From Actinomycetes bacterium (GTDB lineage Bacteria > Actinomycetota > Actinomycetes > Streptosporangiales > Streptosporangiaceae): 59,637 nucleotides of DNA. The stretch spans positions 1 through 59,637 of the forward strand of contig JAJYUU010000005.1 of NCBI GenBank assembly GCA_021792405.1, given 5' to 3'. Position 1 is the first letter of the stretch. Each line of letters begins with the position of its first letter. The translations under genes and the position numbers were made by a program. Positions 9,155 to 17,326 of the stretch are shown piece by piece. The notes under the pieces are model-generated. The model made no database searches. It was not told the origin of the DNA and was given only the letters and a program-made list of their open reading frames with translations.

Positions 9155-9684
9155 GCCAGCCGCCGGATTACGACGCGGCGCTCGCAGCGGCGCTCGGTGC
9201 CCTGGATGTCGGCTACGAATCACTCCGGCCCGGCAGCTACCTGGTCACGCTGCCGGGCCAGCACAAGCTGAAGACGATGACGTGGCTGATCGCAGGCACG
9301 CACAGCCTGCTCGTCGAGGCCTTCTTCTGCCGCCAGCCAGACGAGAACCACGCCGAGTTCTACCGCTTCCTGCTCGAGCGGAACGCCCGGATGTACGGGG
9401 TGCACTTCGCGCTCGACCCCGTCGGAGACGTCTATCTCGTCGGCCGGCTGCCGTTGCGCGCGATCAGCCCGGCCGAGGTCGACCGGCTGCTCGGGTGCGT
9501 GCTCAGCTACGCTGACGACACCTTCGATCAGGCGCTGATGATCGGCTTCGCGTCGGCGATCAGGAAGGAATACGCCTGGCGGGTAAAGCGCGGTGAAAGC
9601 CTGGCGAACCTGCAGGCGTTCGGCCGGATCACGCAGCAGGGGCAAGGCACCGGCGGGCCGCGGTTCGGGGAGCAGTCCGGCTGA
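9151..9684 (+). CDS. YbjN domain protein
   Basis: A 177-residue cytosolic protein of the YbjN/type III secretion chaperone-like fold, function unknown. Visible family features are YLVTLPGQHKLKTMTWL, FYRFLLERNARMYG, VGDVYLVGRLPL and a terminal ASAIRKEYAWR. Its GTG start overlaps the mshA stop by 4 nt, so translation is coupled. The mshA-YbjN pair is conserved in actinobacteria, which suggests but does not prove a link to thiol metabolism. Confidence 0.85.
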   Translation: MSQPPDYDAALAAALGALDVGYESLRPGSYLVTLPGQHKLKTMTWLIAGTHSLLVEAFFCRQPDENHAEFYRFLLERNARMYGVHFALDPVGDVYLVGRLPLRAISPAEVDRLLGCVLSYADDTFDQALMIGFASAIRKEYAWRVKRGESLANLQAFGRITQQGQGTGGPRFGEQSG

Positions 9685-9813
9685 CCCGTCCGCGCAGCCA
9701 CATAGCATCCGCAACGTGCGTCACAATTCGGCTATACCAGGAATCACGCTAGACCGGGCGACACGGGCAAACCGTCCGGGCCGGCGCAAGCGGTCAATCG
9801 GAGGACATGAGCG

Positions 9814-10950
9814 ATGGGCCCACTCAGCGGCGTGCGGGTGATCGAGATTGCCAGCCTGGCTCCCGCCCCTTTCGGCTGCATGATCCTGGCTGATCTCGGC
9901 GCGGACGTGCTGCGCGTCGACCGGGCGGAGCGGTGCGGTCCGCAGGCACCGCGGCCGAACGATCCGCTGAGCCGGGGCCGCCGCTCGATCGGCCTGAACC
10001 TGAAGGATCCGGCCGCGATCGACGTGCTGCTCCGGCTCGCCGAGACCGCCGACGTGCTGGTCGAGGGCTTCAGGCCGGGCGTGGCCGAGCGACTCGGGTT
10101 CGGCCCGCAGGTGTGCGCCGCGCGCAATCCGGGCCTCGTCTTCGCCCGGATGACCGGATGGGGCCAGGATGGCCCGCTGGCACCGACAGCCGGGCATGAC
10201 ATCGATTACATCGCCATCTCGGGCGCGCTGAGCATGATCGGCCGGGCCGGGGAGTCGCCGGTGCCGCCAGTGAACTTGCTCGGCGACTTCGGCGGCGGCG
10301 GCATGCTGCTTGCCCTCGGCATCCTCGCTGCCCTGCTGGAGCGGGCCCGCACTGGCCTCGGCCAGGTGGTGGACGCCGCCATGGTGGACGGCTCGGCGCT
10401 ACTCACCTCGTTCGCCTACGGGATGCGCGCGTCCGGAGCCTGGCAGGACAAGCGCGGCAGCAACCTGCTGGACGGCGGTGCGCCGTTCTACGACACCTAT
10501 GCCACCGCGGACGGGCAGTACGTTGCCGTCGGCGCGCTAGAGCCGCAGTTCTACGCCGCGCTGCTGGCCGGGCTGGGGCTGGCCGACGCGGACCTGCCGC
10601 ACCAGCACGACAAAGACAACTGGCCGGTGCTGCGGCAGCGATTCGCCGCGGCCTTCGCGGCCCGCACCAGGGCCGAGTGGGAACGCGAATTCGCCGGCAC
10701 CGACGCTTGCGTCGCGCCGGTCCTGACCATGGCAGAGGCGCCCGCGCACCAGCACGCCACAGCCAGGAAAGCCTTCGTCGAGATCGGCGGGGTCACTCAG
10801 CCGGCACCGGCGCCGCGGTTCGGCCGGACGGCGGCGGCCACGCCGGCGCCGCCACCGCGGCCAGGGCAAGACACCGACGAGGTGCTGGCCGGACTCGGCC
10901 TGGATGCCGCTGCCATCGCGGATTTGCGGGCCGGGGGCGTGGTTGGCTGA
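9814..10950 (+). CDS. CaiB/BaiF family III CoA-transferase, racemase-like
   Basis: Either an alpha-methylacyl-CoA racemase or a family III CoA-transferase. The 378 residues contain LADLGADVLRVDR, RRSIGLNLKDP, ADVLVEGFRPGVAERLG, MTGWGQDGP and GHDIDYIAISGAL. His128 and Asp158 (NLLGDFGGG) match the His/Asp acid-base pair of methylacyl-CoA racemases, which favours that role in branched-chain fatty acid oxidation. The ATG at 9814 follows GGAGG by 9 nt; a nearer ATG at 9807 is out of frame. The downstream MATE gene appears to overlap its end. Confidence 0.88.
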   Translation: MGPLSGVRVIEIASLAPAPFGCMILADLGADVLRVDRAERCGPQAPRPNDPLSRGRRSIGLNLKDPAAIDVLLRLAETADVLVEGFRPGVAERLGFGPQVCAARNPGLVFARMTGWGQDGPLAPTAGHDIDYIAISGALSMIGRAGESPVPPVNLLGDFGGGGMLLALGILAALLERARTGLGQVVDAAMVDGSALLTSFAYGMRASGAWQDKRGSNLLDGGAPFYDTYATADGQYVAVGALEPQFYAALLAGLGLADADLPHQHDKDNWPVLRQRFAAAFAARTRAEWEREFAGTDACVAPVLTMAEAPAHQHATARKAFVEIGGVTQPAPAPRFGRTAAATPAPPPRPGQDTDEVLAGLGLDAAAIADLRAGGVVG

Positions 10951-12328
10951 CGGCAGCCAGCCAGGTCGCGCACCGGTCGCCGGCGGCGGTCAGCGGGGCC
11001 GAGCCGGGCTGCTCGCAGGGCTGCGCAGCCCGCACGACGCAGAGATAGTGCGGCTTGCCGTTCCGGCGTTCGGCGCGCTGGTCGCCGAGCCACTGTTCCT
11101 GCTCACTGACTCGGCGATCGTCGGCCGGCTTGGCACGATCCCGCTGGGCGGCCTCGGCGTCGCCAGCCAGGTGCTGGCCACCCTCGTCGGCGTGTCGATC
11201 TTCCTCGCCTACGGCACGACGGCGGCAGTATCCCGTCAGCTCGGGGCCGGCCGCCGCGATGCCGCGATCCGGCACGGCATCGACGGCCTGTGGCTGGCGG
11301 CAGCGATCGGCGTCGTCGTCCTCGCGGCTGGCTGGCCGCTCTCCCCCCGGATCGTCGCCGCGTTCGGCGGCACCCCGGCAGTAAGCCATCAGGCGGCCAT
11401 TTACCTGCGGATCAGCCTGCTCGGGGCGCCTTCGATGCTCGCCGTGCTGGCGGGCACCGGCGTTCTGCGCGGGCTACAGGACACCAGGTCACCGCTACTG
11501 GTCGCGGTCGTCGCGAACGCCGTCAACATCGCGCTCAACGCGACCTTCGTGCTCGGATTGCACTGGGGGATCGCCGGCTCGGCCGCTGGCACGGTCCTGG
11601 CCCAGACCGGGGGCGGCGCCGCCTACCTCGTCGTCGTCGGCCGCGGCGCCCGGCGAGCGGGCATCCCGCTCCGGCCCGACCGCCGCGGCGTCACGACCAC
11701 CGCCGTCGCCGGGGCCTCGCTTGTCCTGCGCACGCTCGCGCTGCAAGCGGTCCTGGTCCTGATGACCGCCATCGCGGCACGGCAGTCGGATGCCGCTATC
11801 GCCGCGAGCCAGGTCGCCATGCGGGTCTGGAACCTGTTCGTGTACGCGCTGGACGCGATAGCCATCGCGGCACAGGCAATCACCGGCCGCTACCTCGGGG
11901 CTGGCGACGTGTCCGGCGCGAGAGCCGCGACCCGGCGGATGATCGGCTGGGGCGCCGGGTACGGCGTGATCTTCTCGCTGCTGCTGCTCGCCCTGCGGCC
12001 CGCCATACCCGGCCTGTTCGGGGTCACGCCGACGGTACGAAGCCTGCTGCTTGCGGTGCTGCTGGTGATCGTCGTCCAGCAGCCGGTGGCCGGCGTGGTG
12101 TTCGTGCTCGACGGAGTGCTGATCGGCGCGGGCGACCAGGATTACCTGGCGCTCGCCGGGCTGGTAACGCTGGTGGTGTTCGGCGCGGCGGCCGCGGTCG
12201 TGGTCCAGGCAGGCGCGGGCCTGGTCGCGCTCTGGCTCGCGTACACCGCCTGGATGCTGGCCAGGTTCGCCACGCTGACCCTGCGCAGCCGGACATCACG
12301 CTGGCTGGTCACCGGCGCGGTGCGCTAG
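10943..12328 (+). CDS. MATE family efflux transporter (DinF-like)
   Basis: Cation-coupled multidrug or metabolite exporter with about twelve transmembrane segments in two related halves. Motifs include AEPLFLLTDSAIVGRLG, YLRISLLGAPSMLAVLAGTGVLRGLQDT and AITGRYLGAGD, typical of the DinF branch. The frame stays open to 10904, but that part would lie inside the CoA-transferase. A TTG at 10943 overlapping the preceding stop by 8 nt is the best start by context, with a G-rich stretch upstream; this start is not certain. Convergent with the Nramp-related gene. Confidence 0.85.
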   Translation: MADGSQPGRAPVAGGGQRGRAGLLAGLRSPHDAEIVRLAVPAFGALVAEPLFLLTDSAIVGRLGTIPLGGLGVASQVLATLVGVSIFLAYGTTAAVSRQLGAGRRDAAIRHGIDGLWLAAAIGVVVLAAGWPLSPRIVAAFGGTPAVSHQAAIYLRISLLGAPSMLAVLAGTGVLRGLQDTRSPLLVAVVANAVNIALNATFVLGLHWGIAGSAAGTVLAQTGGGAAYLVVVGRGARRAGIPLRPDRRGVTTTAVAGASLVLRTLALQAVLVLMTAIAARQSDAAIAASQVAMRVWNLFVYALDAIAIAAQAITGRYLGAGDVSGARAATRRMIGWGAGYGVIFSLLLLALRPAIPGLFGVTPTVRSLLLAVLLVIVVQQPVAGVVFVLDGVLIGAGDQDYLALAGLVTLVVFGAAAAVVVQAGAGLVALWLAYTAWMLARFATLTLRSRTSRWLVTGAVR

Positions 12329-12374
12329 CCCGCCGTTGCGACGCGCCGCCCGGCCAGCCGGCGAGGCCGGCCGG

Positions 12375-12394
12375 CCAGCCAGCCAGCCAGCCAG
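12375..12394. repeat. (CCAG)5 tetranucleotide repeat
   Basis: Five perfect tandem CCAG units lie in the 72-nt gap between the convergent MATE and Nramp-related genes. The repeat is intergenic, so copy-number change would not shift a reading frame. Confidence 0.9.
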
Positions 12395-12400
12395 CGGACC

Positions 12401-14122
12401 TCAGTGCCCCATCGCTACTTCGACGATGCGGACCACCACGGCACCCATCGCGATAGCCAGGTAGATCCACATTCCGGTCAGGGCGAGCCGCCGTCCGACG
12501 GACATCGGCGCCTGGGCGAGCATCGTCAGGGCCGGCATCCGCCAGTTCTCCTTGCTCATGCCTTCCGGCCGGGACAGCCGGTCAGGTTCGGCTTCACCGG
12601 CCTGCAGGGCCTGGTCAGGGCCGGCCGGCCGGCGGCCGCGTACCATGACGACGGCGACCGCGACCAGCGCGACGCCCGCGAATCCGATCATGATCAGCAG
12701 AATCTGCCGCGAGCTGATGTGCGGGAACGTCACCGACGCCACCAGGATCAGCGACAGCATGATCAGCAGGGCGATCACCGCGCCGGTGAAGGCGTTGGTG
12801 AACCGCCCGTTCACCCACGGCCCGAGTACCGCCTTGTCGTTGCACAGCAGCAGCAGGAAGACGGTCGCACTCGGCAGCAGAACGCCCGCCAGCACCTGGA
12901 CTCCCTCGGTGAACAGGCCGAGCGGTGAGCCGGGGATGAGCACGATCGTCGCGGCGCCGGCGACCAGCCCGCCGTACATGACGTAGAAGCCCTTGGCCTG
13001 CTTCACGCCCCGGTGCAGCGAGTGCTTGAGGCCGAGTACGTCACCGAGTGCGTAGGCGGTGGAGAGCGAGACCGCGAAAGCGCCGATCATCGCCGCATCC
13101 AGCAAGGCAACCGCGAACAACGCGCCTGCCACCCGGCCGGCCGATGCGGCGATCCCCGCGGCCAGCCCGGCCGCGTCGGTGTAGTGGCCTGCGGCTGACG
13201 TCCCGGCGAATGCGGCTGCCGCCGCGCCCATCAGCGCCGCGCCGCCCACGATGACGACGCCGATCCCGATGACCAGGTCCGCCTTCTCGTACGGGATGAA
13301 CCGCGGGGTGATGCGCTTGTCGATCACGTAGGACTGCTGGAAGAAGAGCTGCCAGGGCGCGACCGTGGTGCCGACAATCCCGATGATCAGCAGCATCACC
13401 GTGCTCAGCTGCCCGGCCCCGCCGGGCATGTTCGGCACCACGAACCCGGTCGCGACCTGGCCAGCCGCCGGGTGAGACAGCACGTAAAGCGGGATCAGCA
13501 GCAGCGACCCTGCGCAGAAGGCCATCGCGATGCGCTCGAACCTGCGGAAGCTCCCGGTCATGGCGGAAGCCACGATGACCAGCGCGGCCAGCAGCACGGC
13601 GACGATCTTGGGCACCCCGAGGTAGCCGGCCGCGAGCGTGATCCCGATGAACTCGGTGATGATGGTCAGCGCGTTGAGCAGGAACAAGTCGATGACGCTG
13701 AACGCGCCCCAGAACCTGCCGAACCGCTCCAGGATCAGCCGGGCGTGCCCGACTCCCGACACGGCGCCCAGCCTGAGCACCATCTCCTGGTTCACGTAAA
13801 GGACCGGGATCAGCAGCACGAACGTCCAGAGCAGATGCGTGCCATAGTTCTGGCCTGCCTGGCCGTAGGTGGAGAACGCGCCCGCGTCGTTATCGCCGAC
13901 CATCACGATCAGCCCAGGGCCGACAATCGCCAGCAGCGTCTTGAGCTTGGCGCTCGCCGACTTGCGCGCGGCGATGTCGTCGACGGAGATCGTGCCGAGC
14001 GCGCCGCGGATGTCGCCGACGTGCGCGGTGTCGAGCGCCGCCCCGTGGTCAGCGGCGGCGCGATCGGCTAGGGCACTGTGGTCAAGGGCCGCACGGCGGA
14101 GGCCGGAAGTCGCTGAGGTCAC
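12401..14122 (-). CDS. Nramp-related magnesium transporter (NRMT type)
   Basis: A 573-residue SLC11/Nramp-fold transporter with about eleven helices. Classic Nramps bind Mn/Fe with DPGN in helix 1 and a methionine in helix 6. Here helix 1 reads GDNDAGA (77-82, Asp79 kept, Asn position Ala82) and helix 6 reads GTTVAPWQLFFQQS (251-264, Ala255 where Met would be). Loss of the Met is the hallmark of the Nramp-related Mg2+ transporters described from Clostridium and Eggerthella. The gene follows an M-box Mg2+ riboswitch and a small upstream ORF, which independently supports magnesium as substrate. An unusual 60-residue hydrophilic N-terminus precedes helix 1. GTG start at 14122. Confidence 0.88.
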   Translation of the reverse strand: MTSATSGLRRAALDHSALADRAAADHGAALDTAHVGDIRGALGTISVDDIAARKSASAKLKTLLAIVGPGLIVMVGDNDAGAFSTYGQAGQNYGTHLLWTFVLLIPVLYVNQEMVLRLGAVSGVGHARLILERFGRFWGAFSVIDLFLLNALTIITEFIGITLAAGYLGVPKIVAVLLAALVIVASAMTGSFRRFERIAMAFCAGSLLLIPLYVLSHPAAGQVATGFVVPNMPGGAGQLSTVMLLIIGIVGTTVAPWQLFFQQSYVIDKRITPRFIPYEKADLVIGIGVVIVGGAALMGAAAAAFAGTSAAGHYTDAAGLAAGIAASAGRVAGALFAVALLDAAMIGAFAVSLSTAYALGDVLGLKHSLHRGVKQAKGFYVMYGGLVAGAATIVLIPGSPLGLFTEGVQVLAGVLLPSATVFLLLLCNDKAVLGPWVNGRFTNAFTGAVIALLIMLSLILVASVTFPHISSRQILLIMIGFAGVALVAVAVVMVRGRRPAGPDQALQAGEAEPDRLSRPEGMSKENWRMPALTMLAQAPMSVGRRLALTGMWIYLAIAMGAVVVRIVEVAMGH

Positions 14123-14192
14123 GTCGGATCACCCCGTTCACCGCCGTTGCCACGGCGGGATCAGGGGGCACGCACGACCCGGTCGGGCGGCC

Positions 14193-14297
14193 TCAGGCTG
14201 TCAGGCTGCGGCCGATGACCAGGTTCACGCGTACGTGCCCAGGGGAGGCAGGATTAGCGGCGAGGGGCCATTTTCGGCCCGGACTATCAGAGTCCAT
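14193..14297 (-). CDS. 34-codon upstream ORF in the Mg transporter leader
   Basis: An ATG at 14297 preceded by a strong GGAAGGAGG (7 nt spacing) opens a 34-codon frame starting MDSDSPGRKWP and ending IGRSLTA, closed by TGA at 14195-14193. It lies between the M-box and the transporter start, about 70 nt before the latter. The early Asp-Ser-Asp-Ser-Pro run recalls leader peptides whose acidic and proline codons make translation sensitive to low Mg2+ (MgtL type). The shine-dalgarno is stronger than that of the transporter itself. A regulatory role is inference. Confidence 0.6.
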   Translation of the reverse strand: MDSDSPGRKWPLAANPASPGHVRVNLVIGRSLTA

Positions 14298-14427
14298 TGC
14301 TCGCCTCCTTCCCGCCGCGGTCCGACCGCGTCATGCCCGGCCGCCCGCCAGGCGGCGGGCATGCCCGTAATCAGGCACCGCACGAGACAGCGACCGCCGC
14401 GCGCGGATCCGCCACGGCGAGGCACCC

Positions 14428-14586
14428 CCTCGTTAGAGCTTTGGCACTTCACGGCGTAGCGCGCCCAGAGGTTGCGCAGCCACCTGGCCTCACCCCTTAC
14501 TCCGGGGAGAGGTGTCCTGATCCGGAGCGTCTCTCGACGGGTGGGATCAGTGGCCTGTGTCCGTGAAGACGCCTCACCGAACAAGG
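14428..14586 (-). ncRNA. M-box (ykoK) Mg2+ riboswitch
   Basis: Read on the minus strand, the 159-nt element has all the hallmark M-box blocks in order: GGTGAGGC, ACACAGGCCACTG, GTCGAGAGACGC, GTAAGGGGTGAGG, GTGCCAAAGCTCTAACGAGG. Helix P1 pairs CCTTGTT (14586-14580) with AACGAGG (14434-14428). The 3' arm of P1 can instead fold as CGAGG-GGGTG-CCTCG with the sequence just downstream, a plausible switch. It leads into the upstream ORF and the Nramp-related transporter. High Mg2+ would be expected to stabilise the aptamer and lower expression. Confidence 0.95.
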
Positions 14587-14609
14587 TGTCCGTATTACAC
14601 AGCTTCTTG

Positions 14610-14639
14610 AGCATGCCTGCCCAGGCGGGCCGATGTCAA
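14610..14639 (-). promoter_or_regulatory. candidate promoter of the M-box transcript
   Basis: On the minus strand TTGACA (14639-14634) and CATGCT (14615-14610) are 18 nt apart, predicting a start near 14603, about 17 nt before riboswitch helix P1. The same DNA contains an inverted repeat (arms 14615-14622/14655-14662 and 14632-14637/14647-14652). Confidence 0.6.
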
Positions 14640-14791
14640 GCTGGCGGACATCTCGGGCAGGCAGTCATCCCCGCTACCCTTGATGCGGCACCTCAGGGCA
14701 GGAGCGCGGAACCGCCCGGCCTCCAGCCACGCGCCACCGCAATGGTATGAAGGCCACGTCAGGTGCCGGCAGAAGGGGAGGGCGCTGCAGC

Positions 14792-17326
14792 GTGGCCATA
14801 CGACGAGCTGTCGGCAGGCTGACGCGGCGAGGCGACCTGGCTGAGGGGCTTGGCTACACCCTGAAGCGCAGGCTGCTCGGCAAGCCGCTCATCAACGAGC
14901 AGCTAGGCGAGCAGCGGCTGACCAAGACGCTGGCGCTCGGCGTGCTGTCGCCGGACGGCATCTCCTCGTCGGCCTACGGCACCGAGGAAATCCTGATCGA
15001 GCTCATGCTCGGCGGCCTGGGCGTCAGTGCGTTCACGGTGCTGCTCCCGATCACTGGCGTTGTCCTGTTCGTCATGGTGCTCGTGGTGCTGTCTTACCGC
15101 GAAGTCGTCATGGTTTACACCAGGGCCGGCGGATCGTACGTCGTGGCCAGGGACAACTTCGGCCCGCGGGTCGCCCAGATAGCGGCCCTGGCGCTGCTGG
15201 TGGACTATGTGGTCACCGTCGCGGTGCAGATCGCTGCCGGGACGGCCGCCGTGGCGTCGGCGTTCCCGAGACAGCTGAGCAGCCCGGCAACGCTGACGCT
15301 GATCTCCATCGGCGTGGTGCTGCTGATGCTCTACGGCAACCTGCGCGGCATCCGGGAGGCTGGCAAGGCCTTCGCCGTGCCCACGTACCTGTTCTCGGCG
15401 GTGATGATCATCACGATCGCCATCGGCCTGGTGCGGGAGTTCTTCTTCTCCCTGCCGCAGTGGCACGTTCACTGCCCGCCAGGCATCGTGCACTGTACCT
15501 ACGAGCAGGCGGCCGCGCCGAGCCACAGCGGCTTGATCACCTTCGGGCTGATCTTCGTGATGCTGCGGGCATTCGCCAATGGCGGGTCGTCGCTCACCGG
15601 CATCGAGGCGGTATCGAATGCGGTGAGCGCATTCAAGCCGCCCGAGGGCATCAACGCGCGCCGGGTCCTGGTGTACGAGGGCGCGATCCTCGGCACCCTG
15701 GTGGCCGGCATCTCCTGGCTGGCGCACGTGACGCACGCCCAGCCCTACACCACCGGCGTGCCGACGGTCATCTCGCAGGAAGCCCAGCTGGTCTTCGGGA
15801 CGTCGGTCTTCGGGCATGTCATGTATGCCGTCGTGCAGGCAGCAACCGCGCTCATCCTCTATACCGGCGGCAATACCAGCTTCAACGGCTTCCCGTTCCT
15901 GGCCAGCTTCGTCGCCGAGGACGCGTTCCTGCCCCGATGGCTGACCAAGCGCGGGCACCGGCTGGTGTTCTCCAGCGGGATCATCGTGCTGGCGACCGTG
16001 TCGATCACCCTGCTCGCGGTGGTCGGGTCGAACGTCAACAGGCTGGTGCCGTTCTACGCGCTCGGCGTGTTCACCGCCTTCACCATGGCCGGCTTCGGCA
16101 TGGCCAAGTACCACCACCGGATGCGCGAGCCGGGCTGGAAGCGCAAGCTGGTGATTAACTTCTCCGCTGGCGTCACGTCCCTGGTCGTGGTGCTGATCTT
16201 CGCGATCGTCAAGTTCACCGAGGGCGCCTGGCTGGTCGTAATCCTGTTCATCGTCGGCGTCCCGGTGCTGATCCGGCTCAACCGCCAGTACCGGATGGAG
16301 GCCGCGGCCCTTGAGAACATCGAAAGCCGCGGCAAGCCCCCCGAGCCGCCTACGTACTCGCGCCGCAGCGTTTTCGTCTTCATCGACGACCTCGACCTGG
16401 CCACGATCGCTGCACTGCGGTACGCGCGCAGCCTGCGGCCCACCTCACTGCGCGCCGTGCACTTCGTCATCGACAACGTCCAGGCTGACAAGCTCCGGCA
16501 GGACTGGGTGCGGGCCAATACCGGCATCCCGCTCGATTTCGTCGACTGCCCGGACCGCCGTCTGGCCTCCGCGGCAGCCACCCTGGTCAGCGCCGAGGCG
16601 GCGCTGCCCGGCGTGGGCGTGACCGCGATCCTGCCGCGACGCAGCTTCGCACCCATCGTCGGCCGCCTGCTACATGACCGCACCGCAGACAAGATGGCCG
16701 CGGTGATCAGCCGGATTCCGCACGCCGCCGCCACGATCGTGCCCTTCGACGTGCGCAGCAGGGTAGAGAGCCTGGCCCGGCGCGGTCAGCCAGCCGGACT
16801 CGGAGCCGATGGCACCGAGCCCGAGCCGCAGGCCGAGAGCCGGGCCGGCCTGCCGGCGGCTGCCCCGGCCACGACGCCACCGCGCAGCCGCCGGGCGCGA
16901 GCCGGGGCGGAGCAGCCGGTCGCCGCGGACCTCACCACGCCGGCAGGCGACGAGTACAGCCGCCCGGTTCCGCGGCCGGGGGTGACGCCGATCGGCTCGC
17001 TGCGGCGGCCTGGCCGGGCCGTTGCCGAAGGACGGGTGCATACGGTTGAGATCCGCCCTGTGGAGCGCAACACCGTGCTGGCCTGCGACGTAGAAGATTC
17101 CACCGGGCAGCTGACCGCCCTGTTTTACGGCCGGTCGAACATTCCCGGCCTGCGGCCGGGCTCCAAGGTGCGGCTGCGGGGCCAGGTCGGCATCCGGGAC
17201 GGCAGGCCTGTCATGATCAACCCCGCCTATGAACTGCTCGCCCCCGGCGTGGCGAGCACGGACGACCCCGAACCCGGTGTCCAGCGCGGAACCGGCCAGG
17301 ACCAGCGGGACGAACCCGGACAATGA
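14792..17326 (+). CDS. APC permease fused to USP-like and C-terminal OB-fold domains
   Basis: An amino-acid/polyamine/organocation-type permease with about twelve helices (about residues 45-505), starting after LGVLSPDGISSSAYGTEEIL. A soluble part begins SRRSVFVFIDDLDLATIAALRYA and looks like a universal-stress-protein-type domain. After a Pro/Arg-rich linker the last 85 residues form an OB-fold: AEGRVHTVEIRP, LFYGRSNIPGLRPGSKVRLRG, DGRPVMINPAYELL. This OB type occurs as a separate gene near related permeases in mycobacteria (Rv2694c type). The GTG at 14792 follows AAGGGGAGG; an ATG at 14747 has no ribosome site. Substrate unknown. The stop overlaps the CDF start (ATGA). Confidence 0.85.
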   Translation: MAIRRAVGRLTRRGDLAEGLGYTLKRRLLGKPLINEQLGEQRLTKTLALGVLSPDGISSSAYGTEEILIELMLGGLGVSAFTVLLPITGVVLFVMVLVVLSYREVVMVYTRAGGSYVVARDNFGPRVAQIAALALLVDYVVTVAVQIAAGTAAVASAFPRQLSSPATLTLISIGVVLLMLYGNLRGIREAGKAFAVPTYLFSAVMIITIAIGLVREFFFSLPQWHVHCPPGIVHCTYEQAAAPSHSGLITFGLIFVMLRAFANGGSSLTGIEAVSNAVSAFKPPEGINARRVLVYEGAILGTLVAGISWLAHVTHAQPYTTGVPTVISQEAQLVFGTSVFGHVMYAVVQAATALILYTGGNTSFNGFPFLASFVAEDAFLPRWLTKRGHRLVFSSGIIVLATVSITLLAVVGSNVNRLVPFYALGVFTAFTMAGFGMAKYHHRMREPGWKRKLVINFSAGVTSLVVVLIFAIVKFTEGAWLVVILFIVGVPVLIRLNRQYRMEAAALENIESRGKPPEPPTYSRRSVFVFIDDLDLATIAALRYARSLRPTSLRAVHFVIDNVQADKLRQDWVRANTGIPLDFVDCPDRRLASAAATLVSAEAALPGVGVTAILPRRSFAPIVGRLLHDRTADKMAAVISRIPHAAATIVPFDVRSRVESLARRGQPAGLGADGTEPEPQAESRAGLPAAAPATTPPRSRRARAGAEQPVAADLTTPAGDEYSRPVPRPGVTPIGSLRRPGRAVAEGRVHTVEIRPVERNTVLACDVEDSTGQLTALFYGRSNIPGLRPGSKVRLRGQVGIRDGRPVMINPAYELLAPGVASTDDPEPGVQRGTGQDQRDEPGQ

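Noticed and set aside
14123-14791. c-di-AMP (ydaO) riboswitch for the APC permease on the plus strand
   Set aside because: The conserved ydaO blocks are absent; the structure there is the minus-strand M-box and its promoter region.
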